Source: GCA-020343675 sp964462945 (GTDB lineage: Bacteria > Planctomycetota > Phycisphaerae > Sedimentisphaerales > Anaerobacaceae). Taken from it: DNA of 38,187 nucleotides. Below the pieces are notes generated by a model, which did no database searches, was not told the DNA's origin, and saw nothing but the letters and a program-made list of their open reading frames with translations. The DNA lies in contig CAYWZW010000053.1 of NCBI GenBank assembly GCA_964462945.1, positions 1 through 38,187 of the forward strand, written 5' to 3'. Position 1 is the stretch's first letter. The number at the start of each line of letters is the position of its first letter. The translations under genes were made by a program, and so were the position numbers. Below are positions 7,791-16,500 of the stretch, piece by piece.

Positions 7791-10700
7791 TTATGGGGCA
7801 CTTCTCGGGCGGTACAGGCGGATGTCGTCGAAGTACATCTTGCCCGAGCCGCCGGGGGCCGTCATGTTACCCTTGGTGCCCAAGCCAAGCGCAATCCGGT
7901 CCACATTCGTCAGGGTGATGCCCTGACTGGCGAGGATTTGCAGAGGAATGACCCACTCCGTCCAGGTGGTTATCGTCGCTGCACTCGGATCGGGATGGAC
8001 GACCACCGCAGGCTGACCTGCGCTGTTGGAGACCGCCGCGTACAGCCGCTCAGCCGCGTTGCTGGCAATCCCGATGTCCTGGTGCGCCCACTGCGGACTG
8101 ACCGTACCTGTGGTCGTGACGTTCGTGAACACCGCCTGACACGTCAGAGCCGCATCGTGGCTGGTCAGCGCCAAACCGATATAGACATTCGAACCCATCT
8201 GGATGTTCTGCGGCGTAGCGCCCGTGACCGGCTGCCAGGTCGTGCCGTTGGCCGAATGGGTAACCGTGAAGTTGCCGGCTAAGTCACGCTCCAACTTCAC
8301 CCAGCGCGGCGCGGTCACGCCGGTCTGATTGGCGTTGAAGCTGGCAGCGCCCGTATCGGGGCGGCCCTGGGCGGCCACGCCGTTGCTCGGCGTAATGGCC
8401 GCAAACATGTGCCTCGAGCTGCCGTCCAGCGTTTCGCGGATCATCACGCCGGCCTTGGCCCAGCCGTTGGTGTTCTGGACGCTCTGGACCCGCGCGACAA
8501 TCGAGCCGGCGCCGGTCAGCGTCTTGTAGGCAAAGTGGAACTCATCGTGATAGTTGCCTGCCGTGCCGACGTCCCAGATGTCCGTGCCTGTGGCGGTCAT
8601 CGTGTAGGTCCCAACCGGGCCTTCCACGAAGCTGCCGACAGAGGCTGGAAGCCCTCTGAACCACAGCGACAACTCGCCAACGCCTTCCTCAGTCCAATCC
8701 CGCGGAGCGGTCAGCTTGAACTCCGCCTCCGAATACTTCGCCAAGCTCTGTTTGTTGTTGTCGTATGACAGCGGCATCGACTGGCGGCCGCCGTGAACGA
8801 TGGTTTGCTCGGTAAAGGAAGCGGTATTCTCATCGCCTACCGCCGCACCGGTGCCGTTACCGGCAAAGTAGGGCGGAGCACCCGGCGCGCCGTAACCAAG
8901 ACCATCGTGCCAGGAGTACCAGATTTGATTGGCCCCGGCATCGTACCGCTCAAAATCATCAACAACAACAGAGTCGGCCACGGTGAAGCTCCAGACCCTA
9001 CCTTTGCTGATTGTCCCGTCGGTATTGACCTCGTCGATCCGCCAGTAGTACGGCCCACCGCCCCATGCAACGCCCTCGGGGGAAGTATAGGTTGTAGCAC
9101 TCTGACGACCTCGATAGATATCCGGCGTGGATGTATCGGCACGCTTCACAGCCGTTTGATCGGTGCCAAAGTACACATCATGCTGTGACGCCTTGTCCCC
9201 CGGCGACCAGCTCAGAGGCGTCGCATCCCTGATGTACGGAGTCGAGCCATTAGCCGGCCTGGCGTTCCAGGCCAGGAGGGGATCGCCCCGCATCGTCTGC
9301 TGAATCTGCTCGAGCGTGAGTGCCTTGCTGTAAACGCGCACGTCATCAACAGTCCCGCCAAAGAACTGCGCCGCCGTGGCATGTCTTGCGAATTTGAGCG
9401 TGGCGGTCTCGGGATTCGGGTCTCCGGAGGGCGCCGGATTACTGGTGATCATGACACCGTTCTTGTACGCATTGAGCGTGTCGCCGTCGTAGGTCGCCGC
9501 GAGGTGATACCACGTATCCGCATCGAGCGGTCCGAAACTGGCGGCGTGCCATGTTCCGCCGACGTTCAAAGCCGCAGCGCCCCGGAAAGTAGCGTTGGTG
9601 TGATCCCAGTTAATCTGATAGTTTGACTCCCGATGAATCGGTCCAGTGTTTGTCCGTGCCGAAGATGCGTCGGGACTCATCACCCAGCATGAGATAGTCC
9701 ATTTCGGCAGATTAGTGATATAACCGGTATCCACATAGTCATCCACCTGGTCGAATTGCAGACCGCCGCCGTCGTACGCAGTCACCCATTGCGGTCCTCC
9801 CGTGAGGGTCCCGTGGTGGTCGTGGCCGGACCAATCGACCGCCGTCGTCCCTTGTCCTTCGTCCAGCTTCCACCAGCCGGCGAGGTCGGGATCAGAAATC
9901 GGTATGACCGGGCGAGTCGTAAAGCTCCAGACATCGCCCTTGTGCGTGGTTACGCCATCGAACTCATCGGCCCGCCAATAGTAAGTCTTGCCTAATTCAA
10001 GGGCGGCGGGGGTGTACGTTGTAGGCGCCTGAGGAAGACCACCGGCGGCATTACTGACCGTGTTAAAATTGTTGCCGAAATAGACCGTGTGCAGTTTTGC
10101 ACCGAGGCCGCCGGTCCAACTGAGTTTGGCATCCGGGGCTACGAACTCCGCGCCGTCGGCCGGGTTCGGGTTGTAGGCCTTCTTGGAGGGCACCGTGAAG
10201 CTCCAGACCTCGCCCTTCCACGGGCTATCAGGGTTCAGGTTGTTGACCTCGTCGATTCGCCAATAGTAGGTCGTGCCCGGAACAAGGCCGTCCGGATAGG
10301 CAAATCCGGGGAAGCCGGCCACGTAATACGGCGCCGCCTGGTTCCCTCGGAACGTACCGCCGGTGCCATTGTTCACGTCGTCAAAATTGTCGTCCAAATA
10401 CACGTCGTGGGAGACCGCGAAATCCCCCGGCTTCCAGGAAAGGGTCACCCACGTATCCGGATGCAGGGCCCCGTCCGCCGGGCTGGGGCTAAAGGCCTGT
10501 GGCAGCCCTCCACCGACCATGGCACCTTGCACCTCCTCCTGCGTCAGTCCACGCATGTAGATGCGCACGTCGTCGATCATCCCGCCGAATTCGCGCGAGC
10601 CCTCAGGGGTTCTGCCTATCATAACACTGGCCGTATCGGTAGCCCCCGGCAGCACAATGCCGCTTCCGCCGGTACCGGCGGGCTGTCCGTTGATGTAATA

Positions 10701-11216
10701 TTGGTGCTGGCCGCCCTTGACCATGGCTGCAACGTGCACCCATTGATTGATCGGCACCGGCGTGCTGCTGGTGGTGCCGACATACGCTCCGCCGCTCGTT
10801 GTGCTAAAATGGAGCGGACCGGCCGCCGTCGTGTACAAGCTATACGACCGTGGATTGTTCGACTTGGCGACAATACCCTGGTAGCCGCCGCCGGGAAACT
10901 CAAGCCGTCGAGCGTATATCCACGCCATCACCGTCACTTCATTGCTTGCAGTCAGCGACACATCATGCGGTATCTCAACAAAATCATCGGTGCCATCCAA
11001 TTGGATAGCCCCTCCTATCTTTCCAGCCGCCCACGTCGGACCGTTTTGAAGGGTGCCGTCGTTGCCGTTGCCGCTGAAATCAAAGACGGTGGTTCCGGAA
11101 CCCTCGTCAAGTCTCCACCACCCGCGAAGATCCGGATCCACTGCTTCGGCTGCGCTCGTCAAAAAGAGGCTGAGCGCCAGGAAAAAAGAAGATAGATGAG
11201 TTAATTTTCGAAACAT
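7791..11216 (-). CDS. Large secreted LamG (concanavalin A-like) domain protein
   Basis: A 1141-residue exported protein, probably binding glycans. The ATG at 11216 is chosen: GGAGG stands seven bases upstream and a signal peptide follows (core SSFFLALSLFLTS, AEA cleavage site). Domains by eye: LamG 1 (about 27-230, DLRGWWRLDEGSGTTVFD), two Fn3-like modules opening with PSPADGA and PNPADGA and holding YYWRIDEVN or YYWRADE (about 240-440), LamG 2 (about 445-650, DLAGWWKLDEGQGTT), a third Fn3-like module (about 660-755), then a VVDDFERYDAG segment. A further ConA-like region (about 870-1010, GWAKAGVMIRETLDGSS) precedes a C-terminal strand-rich part ending MYFDDIRLYRPR. No catalytic site and no membrane anchor are seen. 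The layout is frequent in planctomycetes. It is monocistronic, with promoter at 11428-11457 and terminator at 7716-7753. Confidence 0.85.
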   Translation of the reverse strand: MFRKLTHLSSFFLALSLFLTSAAEAVDPDLRGWWRLDEGSGTTVFDFSGNGNDGTLQNGPTWAAGKIGGAIQLDGTDDFVEIPHDVSLTASNEVTVMAWIYARRLEFPGGGYQGIVAKSNNPRSYSLYTTAAGPLHFSTTSGGAYVGTTSSTPVPINQWVHVAAMVKGGQHQYYINGQPAGTGGSGIVLPGATDTASVMIGRTPEGSREFGGMIDDVRIYMRGLTQEEVQGAMVGGGLPQAFSPSPADGALHPDTWVTLSWKPGDFAVSHDVYLDDNFDDVNNGTGGTFRGNQAAPYYVAGFPGFAYPDGLVPGTTYYWRIDEVNNLNPDSPWKGEVWSFTVPSKKAYNPNPADGAEFVAPDAKLSWTGGLGAKLHTVYFGNNFNTVSNAAGGLPQAPTTYTPAALELGKTYYWRADEFDGVTTHKGDVWSFTTRPVIPISDPDLAGWWKLDEGQGTTAVDWSGHDHHGTLTGGPQWVTAYDGGGLQFDQVDDYVDTGYITNLPKWTISCWVMSPDASSARTNTGPIHRESNYQINWDHTNATFRGAAALNVGGTWHAASFGPLDADTWYHLAATYDGDTLNAYKNGVMITSNPAPSGDPNPETATLKFARHATAAQFFGGTVDDVRVYSKALTLEQIQQTMRGDPLLAWNARPANGSTPYIRDATPLSWSPGDKASQHDVYFGTDQTAVKRADTSTPDIYRGRQSATTYTSPEGVAWGGGPYYWRIDEVNTDGTISKGRVWSFTVADSVVVDDFERYDAGANQIWYSWHDGLGYGAPGAPPYFAGNGTGAAVGDENTASFTEQTIVHGGRQSMPLSYDNNKQSLAKYSEAEFKLTAPRDWTEEGVGELSLWFRGLPASVGSFVEGPVGTYTMTATGTDIWDVGTAGNYHDEFHFAYKTLTGAGSIVARVQSVQNTNGWAKAGVMIRETLDGSSRHMFAAITPSNGVAAQGRPDTGAASFNANQTGVTAPRWVKLERDLAGNFTVTHSANGTTWQPVTGATPQNIQMGSNVYIGLALTSHDAALTCQAVFTNVTTTGTVSPQWAHQDIGIASNAAERLYAAVSNSAGQPAVVVHPDPSAATITTWTEWVIPLQILASQGITLTNVDRIALGLGTKGNMTAPGGSGKMYFDDIRLYRPRSAP

Positions 11217-11427
11217 GATAATCCTCCCTTCAATAGAGTTTGGATAAGTGCGCTCTGGCCACACGCCAAGGCGACCGCCAATAATTTGACCCTCTCCCCA
11301 CTCCGTCTGTCCTGTCCGGAAAAGTCTCTGCGATTTGAAACTACCTCCTTCCCTCAAAAACCCTCAATTCCGCCTCTGTTTGGCACGCACATTAGACCCC
11401 GCGCGCAAACGAACCATACCATTTATA

Positions 11428-11457
11428 CTTATACTCGATTGACCGGCCCGCCGTCAA
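11428..11457 (-). promoter_or_regulatory. Probable promoter of the LamG gene
   Basis: On the minus strand TTGACG (11452-11457), 18 nt, TATAAG (11428-11433). It implies a long leader of about 205 nt, in which no clear riboswitch was recognised. Confidence 0.45.
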
Positions 11458-11480
11458 GAGAAATCTTCAGTCTTCAGAAA

Positions 11481-11536
11481 GATGGCTCGATGCTGGGTAC
11501 TGGATACTCGCGAGAATCGAGTATCGAGCACGAAGA
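11481..11536 (+). repeat. Degenerate heptamer array, 8 units
   Basis: The 56 bases divide exactly into eight 7-mers, including GGATACT, ATCGAGT and ATCGAGC. It flanks the palindromic element at 11538-11720 on the left; a similar array lies on its right. Confidence 0.55.
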
Positions 11537-11537
11537 G

Positions 11538-11720
11538 CCTATCCGAATAACCATTCGCTGCCGCCTGTCATGCTGAACCCTTCGCCTTCGCTCAGGATAA
11601 ACTCCGTGAAGCATCTGGGTTCCGAGCGGCGATATCCAGCCCAGATTCTTCGGCTTCGCCTCAGACGTCGTCCCGAGCTTGCCGAAGGAATGACAAACGC
11701 TGAAACGTAATTCGGATAGG
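11538..11720. mobile_element. MITE-like nested inverted-repeat element
   Basis: Outer perfect 11-bp inverted repeats CCTATCCGAAT (11538-11548) and ATTCGGATAGG (11710-11720). Inside lies a second unit bounded by TGTCAT (11566-11571) and ATGACA (11690-11695) and rich in TTCGCCTTCGCTCAGG-like sequence. This resembles the TGTCATnCTGA dispersed repeats seen in many environmental genomes (from memory). There is no ORF and no transposase. It occupies the middle of the gene-free region 11458-11839. Confidence 0.5.
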
Positions 11721-11767
11721 TACTAAGCCCTTTCAAAACTTGCAATCATACGGTACTATTCACTACC

Positions 11768-11837
11768 GGATACTCGATGCCCGTCGCGAATCGGGGATCC
11801 TGAATCGAGGATCGAGCATCAAGAATCAAGGATCGAG
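11768..11837 (+). repeat. Degenerate heptamer array, 10 units, in a gene leader
   Basis: Ten consecutive 7-mers with a loose nATCnnG pattern (AATCGAG, GATCGAG, CATCAAG, AATCAAG). It runs to three bases before the ATG at 11840, and its AAGGA bases supply the only Shine-Dalgarno-like sequence for that gene. Confidence 0.65.
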
Positions 11838-11839
11838 AG

Positions 11840-12802
11840 ATGAGAAACATTCGTGTTGCGTCCGTCCAGTTCGAGCACGCCGCCGGAGACAAGCAGGCGA
11901 ATCTCGCCAAGATCGAGAATTTCGTGAGGCAGGCCGCAAGCCAGGGTGTCGAGCTGATCATATTCCCGGAATGTTGCATTACAGGCTATTGGTTTTTGCG
12001 AAGGCTCACGCGAGAACAAGTGCAGGCTTTGGCCGAGCCGCTTTTCGACGGGCCGTCATCGCAGGCCCTGATGACGCTGGCCAAGGAACACAACATGACC
12101 ATCGGCGCGGGGCTGGTGGAAATAGCCGGCGATGGAAAAATGTACAATACGTACGTGGTTGCAATGCCCAACGGCGAATTTCAGCGACACCGCAAGATTC
12201 ACACCTTCATCAGTGAGCACCTTTCGAGCGGATCGGAATACACCGTGTTCGACACGCCGCACGGCTGTCGCGCCGCCGTGCTCACGTGCTACGATAACAA
12301 TATCGGGGAGAATGTCCGCATTGTGGCGTTGAAGGGTGCGGAGATTCTCCTGGCGCCGCACCAGACCGGCGGCTGCAAGACGCCCAGCCCTTGTTGCATG
12401 GGCCTGATTGAAAGGTCGCTGTGGGACAATCGAAAGGCAAATCCGCAGGCCATCGAGGCCGAGTTCAGAGGCCCAAAGGGCCGGCAGTGGCTTCTGACGT
12501 GGCTTCCGGCCCGCGCCCATGACAACGGATTATTCTTGATTTTCAGCAACGGCGTCGGAATGGATGGCGACGAGGTCCGGACCGGAAATGCCATGATCCT
12601 GGATCCCTACGGGCGAATCATCAAAGAGACGTGGAAGGCCGACGACGATATGGTTGTTGCCGATCTGGACGCATCCTTACGAGACAACTGCACGGGCGTG
12701 CGGTGGATCAAGACGCGCCGGCCGGAGATGTATAAGCCGCTCACCGTTCCCACGGGGCTGGAGGAGGATATCCGGCGCGTCCGGTTTGGTTCCAATCTGT
12801 AA
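11840..12802 (+). CDS. Carbon-nitrogen hydrolase (nitrilase superfamily)
   Basis: A 320-residue cytoplasmic amidase or N-carbamoylase-like enzyme; no signal peptide. The Glu-Lys-Cys triad of the superfamily is visible: E44 in IFPECCITGY, K119 in HRKIH and C150 in VLTCYDNN. The alpha-beta-beta-alpha fold strands are present throughout (IRVASVQFEH, GAEILLAPHQ, LFLIFSNGVG). The family cleaves C-N bonds of amides, carbamoylated amino acids or nitriles; subfamily and substrate cannot be fixed from sequence alone. An Asp/Glu racemase gene starts 11 nt after its stop, so the two are probably co-transcribed, which would suit handling of a racemic or D-configured amino-acid derivative. The leader consists of the heptamer array 11768-11837. 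Confidence 0.87.
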   Translation: MRNIRVASVQFEHAAGDKQANLAKIENFVRQAASQGVELIIFPECCITGYWFLRRLTREQVQALAEPLFDGPSSQALMTLAKEHNMTIGAGLVEIAGDGKMYNTYVVAMPNGEFQRHRKIHTFISEHLSSGSEYTVFDTPHGCRAAVLTCYDNNIGENVRIVALKGAEILLAPHQTGGCKTPSPCCMGLIERSLWDNRKANPQAIEAEFRGPKGRQWLLTWLPARAHDNGLFLIFSNGVGMDGDEVRTGNAMILDPYGRIIKETWKADDDMVVADLDASLRDNCTGVRWIKTRRPEMYKPLTVPTGLEEDIRRVRFGSNL

Positions 12803-12813
12803 GCGGTGGCGAC

Positions 12814-13509
12814 ATGAGAACAATCGGACTTATCGGCGGCCTGAGCTGGCAATCCTCCCTTGAATACTATCGTATCATCAATGAGGTCGTGAGGGAGAAG
12901 CTCGGCGGGCTTCACTCCGCCAGGATTGTCATGCACTCTTTTGACCTTGCAGAAATGGCCACGCTTCAAGAGGAAGGAGACTGGGAGAGCGCTGCGCGAT
13001 TGATTATTGGTGCGGCCCAGAGGCTGGAACACGCCGGGGCGGACCTGCTGGTTATTTGCACGAACACGATGCACAAAGTTGCTGATGAAGTTCAACGAGA
13101 CGTTAAGATTCCTTTGTTGCATATTGCCGACGCGACCGCCGAAGAAATCAAGGCGGCCGGCCTCAAGAAAGTGGGCCTGCTGGGGACCCGGCTCACCATG
13201 GAGGAGGATTTCTATAAAGGAAGGCTGACCTGGAAACACGGCCTCGAGGTGATCATACCGGACGAGGATGAACGGCAGATTGTTGACCGTACGATTTATG
13301 AGGAGCTTTGTGCCGGGCAAGTAAGACAGTCTTCAAAAGGGAAGTTTTGCCGGATCATGCAAAATCTCGCTGCAAACGGCGCCGAAGGAATCATTTTAGG
13401 CTGCACGGAGATCTATCTGCTGGTTGACCAGCGGGACGTTCAGGTCCCCGTGTTCGATACGACGAGGATTCACGCAAAATCCGCCGCTCTGTTGGCATTG
13501 AAGCAATAG
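12814..13509 (+). CDS. Aspartate/glutamate racemase family protein
   Basis: A 231-residue, PLP-independent, two-cysteine amino-acid racemase-like protein. The opening IGLIGGLSWQSSLEYY is characteristic of the YgeA/aspartate-racemase branch. The two catalytic cysteines of the family are both present: C82 in LVICTNTMHK and C197 in ILGCTEIYLL. The length (about 230) is normal. It acts in the cytoplasm, interconverting L and D forms of Asp, Glu or a related substrate. It follows the nitrilase-family gene with an 11-nt gap. GGTGGC lies upstream of the ATG. Its stop is only 24 nt from the convergent giant-protein gene end, with no hairpin seen between them. Confidence 0.88.
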   Translation: MRTIGLIGGLSWQSSLEYYRIINEVVREKLGGLHSARIVMHSFDLAEMATLQEEGDWESAARLIIGAAQRLEHAGADLLVICTNTMHKVADEVQRDVKIPLLHIADATAEEIKAAGLKKVGLLGTRLTMEEDFYKGRLTWKHGLEVIIPDEDERQIVDRTIYEELCAGQVRQSSKGKFCRIMQNLAANGAEGIILGCTEIYLLVDQRDVQVPVFDTTRIHAKSAALLALKQ

Positions 13510-13533
13510 CGATGTTGAAGATAGCCCACCATT

Positions 13534-16500
13534 TCAAATTTCTGCCGCGGCCGGCGCGGGACGAACAAACGCGCCGCGCCTGGCCTCGCTTACCAGAATG
13601 ATCAGAAGGCTGACAAGCAGGCCCAACAAACCCAGCACCAGCGTCAAAACCACCAGCAGCAGAGCATAGCCTATGACGTGTTTTGCCGACATTGGCCGTT
13701 TGTTCTGCGGTCGCGGCCATATCTTCACGAGTACTACCAGCGCCAACAGCCCTGCGACGATGGCAATCGTCTCATACAGGCTGCGGATTGTGCTCACGGG
13801 CACGGCCCAGAGACTCAGCTCCGCCTCACCCGACGGCCGCGCGAAATCGAGCCGGACCTCGCCCTCCGGCAATGTCACCGGCAGCGAATAGATGCCCCTG
13901 GCCGTGTAGAGTGGTACACCTGCAACGGCTGCTCCAGGTTCGTAGAGCTGGTCCACACCCGGCGCCAGTCGCCCAGCTTCTTGCCTCTGCGCAGCGGCTT
14001 GCGGCCCTAACACGGCTGGTTGTCCCTGGAACCCCTGTGATTGAGAGCCTCCACGCACCACGCCAAATCTCTCGCGCCCACGTTCGGCGGCGTATTGATC
14101 CGCGGCGCCGGCTTGACCTGCTTGCGGCTGAGGCCCAGAGGCAGTTGCCTGCACCTTCCCTGTAGCGGCCTGGAAATGTCTGCTCAATCGGTTGTCCTTG
14201 AGCCCCTCCAATTGCCCTTTAATCTGGACCTGCTTGCGGTCGATCTGCGCGGCCGTGTCACGTGCCAGTTGGTCCAATGTCTTGCCCATTTGCACATCTT
14301 TGTCCACGAGTCCGACGATTAGCTCTCCGGCCTTTGTGCCGGCGGCTCGACTTGCGTCCTCTTTCAAGACCTCTTTGGCTGCGGTCGGCGCCTGCTGCTG
14401 CTCAAACAATTTCAACTGCTGCTGCGACACTTCAAGCTCTTGCTCCAGCCGGGCGATCTGCTGCTCTTCGTTCTTGCTAAGAAACGCGGGCTTTTCCAGC
14501 AAAGCCTCGTTGCGGACAATCTCCGCGACGCCCGCATTTGAAGCATCGACATTGAGAAAAGCATTTAAGTCATGGCGAGCCTGCTCTTGCTGTTTCTGGA
14601 CAAAAAGAGTGTTGCTGCCCATAAGCCCGGCCTGCTGCTGCCTTTGTCCGCCGAGCTTCGTACTCAGGCGCTGGTAGTCTTCTTCGCTGACCTGGTTGCG
14701 ATAAGCCTCGAGATAGGACTGCGCTTGTCCGATCTCGTCAGCGAGCTTTTTGTTGAATACGTCCCAGTTGCTCTTGGCCGCTTGTTCCGTGCGAAACGAT
14801 GAGCCGGCCACGTCGCGGTACGTTCTTTCAAGTCTTTTCAACTGCTCGATTTTCGCCTCGATGCCGAGACTGAGCACCTCCACCGTGCCTGCCACGGGCG
14901 ACATGTTGCCGCCGGGCCGCATGTAGCGATAACCGCCCGGCAAGCGCAGCGACCACGTCGTCTGCGTGACGGGAATTCCGACAATGGATATGCTCGGCGG
15001 CTTGAGCCTGGTTATCCCGTTCAGTGGAGTCACCAGCGGCCTGGCTCCGTCGTCCGCAAGGTAGAAATAGACGTCGTAGGGCAGGCCGCCCGGAGACGTC
15101 TTGACCAGCGGTATCAAAACGTCCGCCCCCGCTGAATCTTCTGCCATGACCGGCTTGACCGGCTGACCGGCCACGTTCGCGCTCCACAGACGCAAACCTT
15201 GCGGTATTTTGACTCGCAGGAATTGCTCGCTGCGGTTCTGCAGCGCCGCTTTTGCCTCGTAGCGGCATCGGCCGCTGCGGTCAACGACGGTGGTCAGCTC
15301 CAGCAAATCGACCACCGCCTGAATCCGGGTCGCCATCTTGGCCGGCTTGAATTCGAGATTCAACAGCCAGGTGTCCTCAAACGACTCGAAAACGTATTGA
15401 AGTGACTCTCGCATCTCTCGGGGCAACAGTCTCTGCTGTTCGCTTGCCGCGAGGTCCGACAAATTTGTGCGGTCCTTCACGTTTGTTTCGTGCCGCGACA
15501 TGTTCTGCACGGCGACGATAGCGCGATAGCCCGCCGGGGCCTCGGTCGCAAGAGGTGCGATTTGAAGCACGCTGGTGGATGGATCAATCGGCAAGACGAA
15601 GTTCACCGCGACGTCCACGACGCCGGTGACATCATTGATGAGAGTGACGGTCCACGTTGTTTGACCGTCGCCGGCGTCCGACTGCGTGACGCCTCGCATC
15701 GCCTGAGACTCGACGCTGACCAGCCGCGCGTACTCGCTCGGCAGCCGGAAACTGAGATGGTCCACAGGCGAGCCGGCAATGTTGTACCGGATGCGGTAGG
15801 TATAGACCGCGGCGGTCGCCCTGACGACCAGGCCGGCAAAAACTTCCGCTCGTATCGTTGTAGGCATCTGACGAACAGTAAGAGCCAGCGAGGGATCGGC
15901 GGCCTCGTACGTGTAGGCGAATTGCACCGACTGGATCGTCTTTTCGTCAAGCCAGTCCCTCAACGTCGCAGGCAAGATGGGTCGCAGGTTCCCGCTGGCG
16001 GCCGTCTGAGCCTCCAGCGACGCGGCCACCTGCACGGCGAGCCGGCCCTTCTGCCCGGCCTGCGGCTGACCCTCAGGATCAAGGTACAGAACGGCGGGCA
16101 CCTCAAAAGGATCGAGATCGACATTCCTGCGGACCAGTGCCAGGGCGACCTGAGTGTCATCTTGCCCGCGGTGGAACATGATATGAAGGAAGCTGCCATC
16201 GGGGTCCCCTTCTGCACCCGAACGTTCGTAGAAGTTTGCGACCGCCGGCCCGACCGCACTGAGCAGCTCGTAGCCCTCGGGCAGCAGAAAGCTGGCTCCG
16301 AACAGCTTGCCTTGTTCGGCTTTGAGATTGGCCTGGACAAGCAGCTCTACGCGGTCGGTGTTGATTCGCACGAGCTGATCGAGATGGACCTTCGGACTGG
16401 CGGCTGGCCGGGAGAGCTGCACGAATAGCGCGAACGGCCTGTAAGGCCAGTAATACCGGGCCACGACTCTGGCCCTGTCCGAGGTCAATTCTGCACCGGG

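Noticed and set aside
7528..7926. A plus-strand ORF between HU and LamG.
   Set aside because: It crosses the HU promoter, REP-like hairpins and the LamG terminator, and overlaps the LamG 3' end.
10089..11195. A 368-codon antisense ORF over the LamG gene.
   Set aside because: It is a shadow ORF; LamG and Fn3-like motifs are on the other strand.
11481..11837. A CRISPR array, because of regularly spaced short repeats.
   Set aside because: Units are 7 bp, degenerate and contiguous, with no spacers of 25-40 bp and no cas genes.
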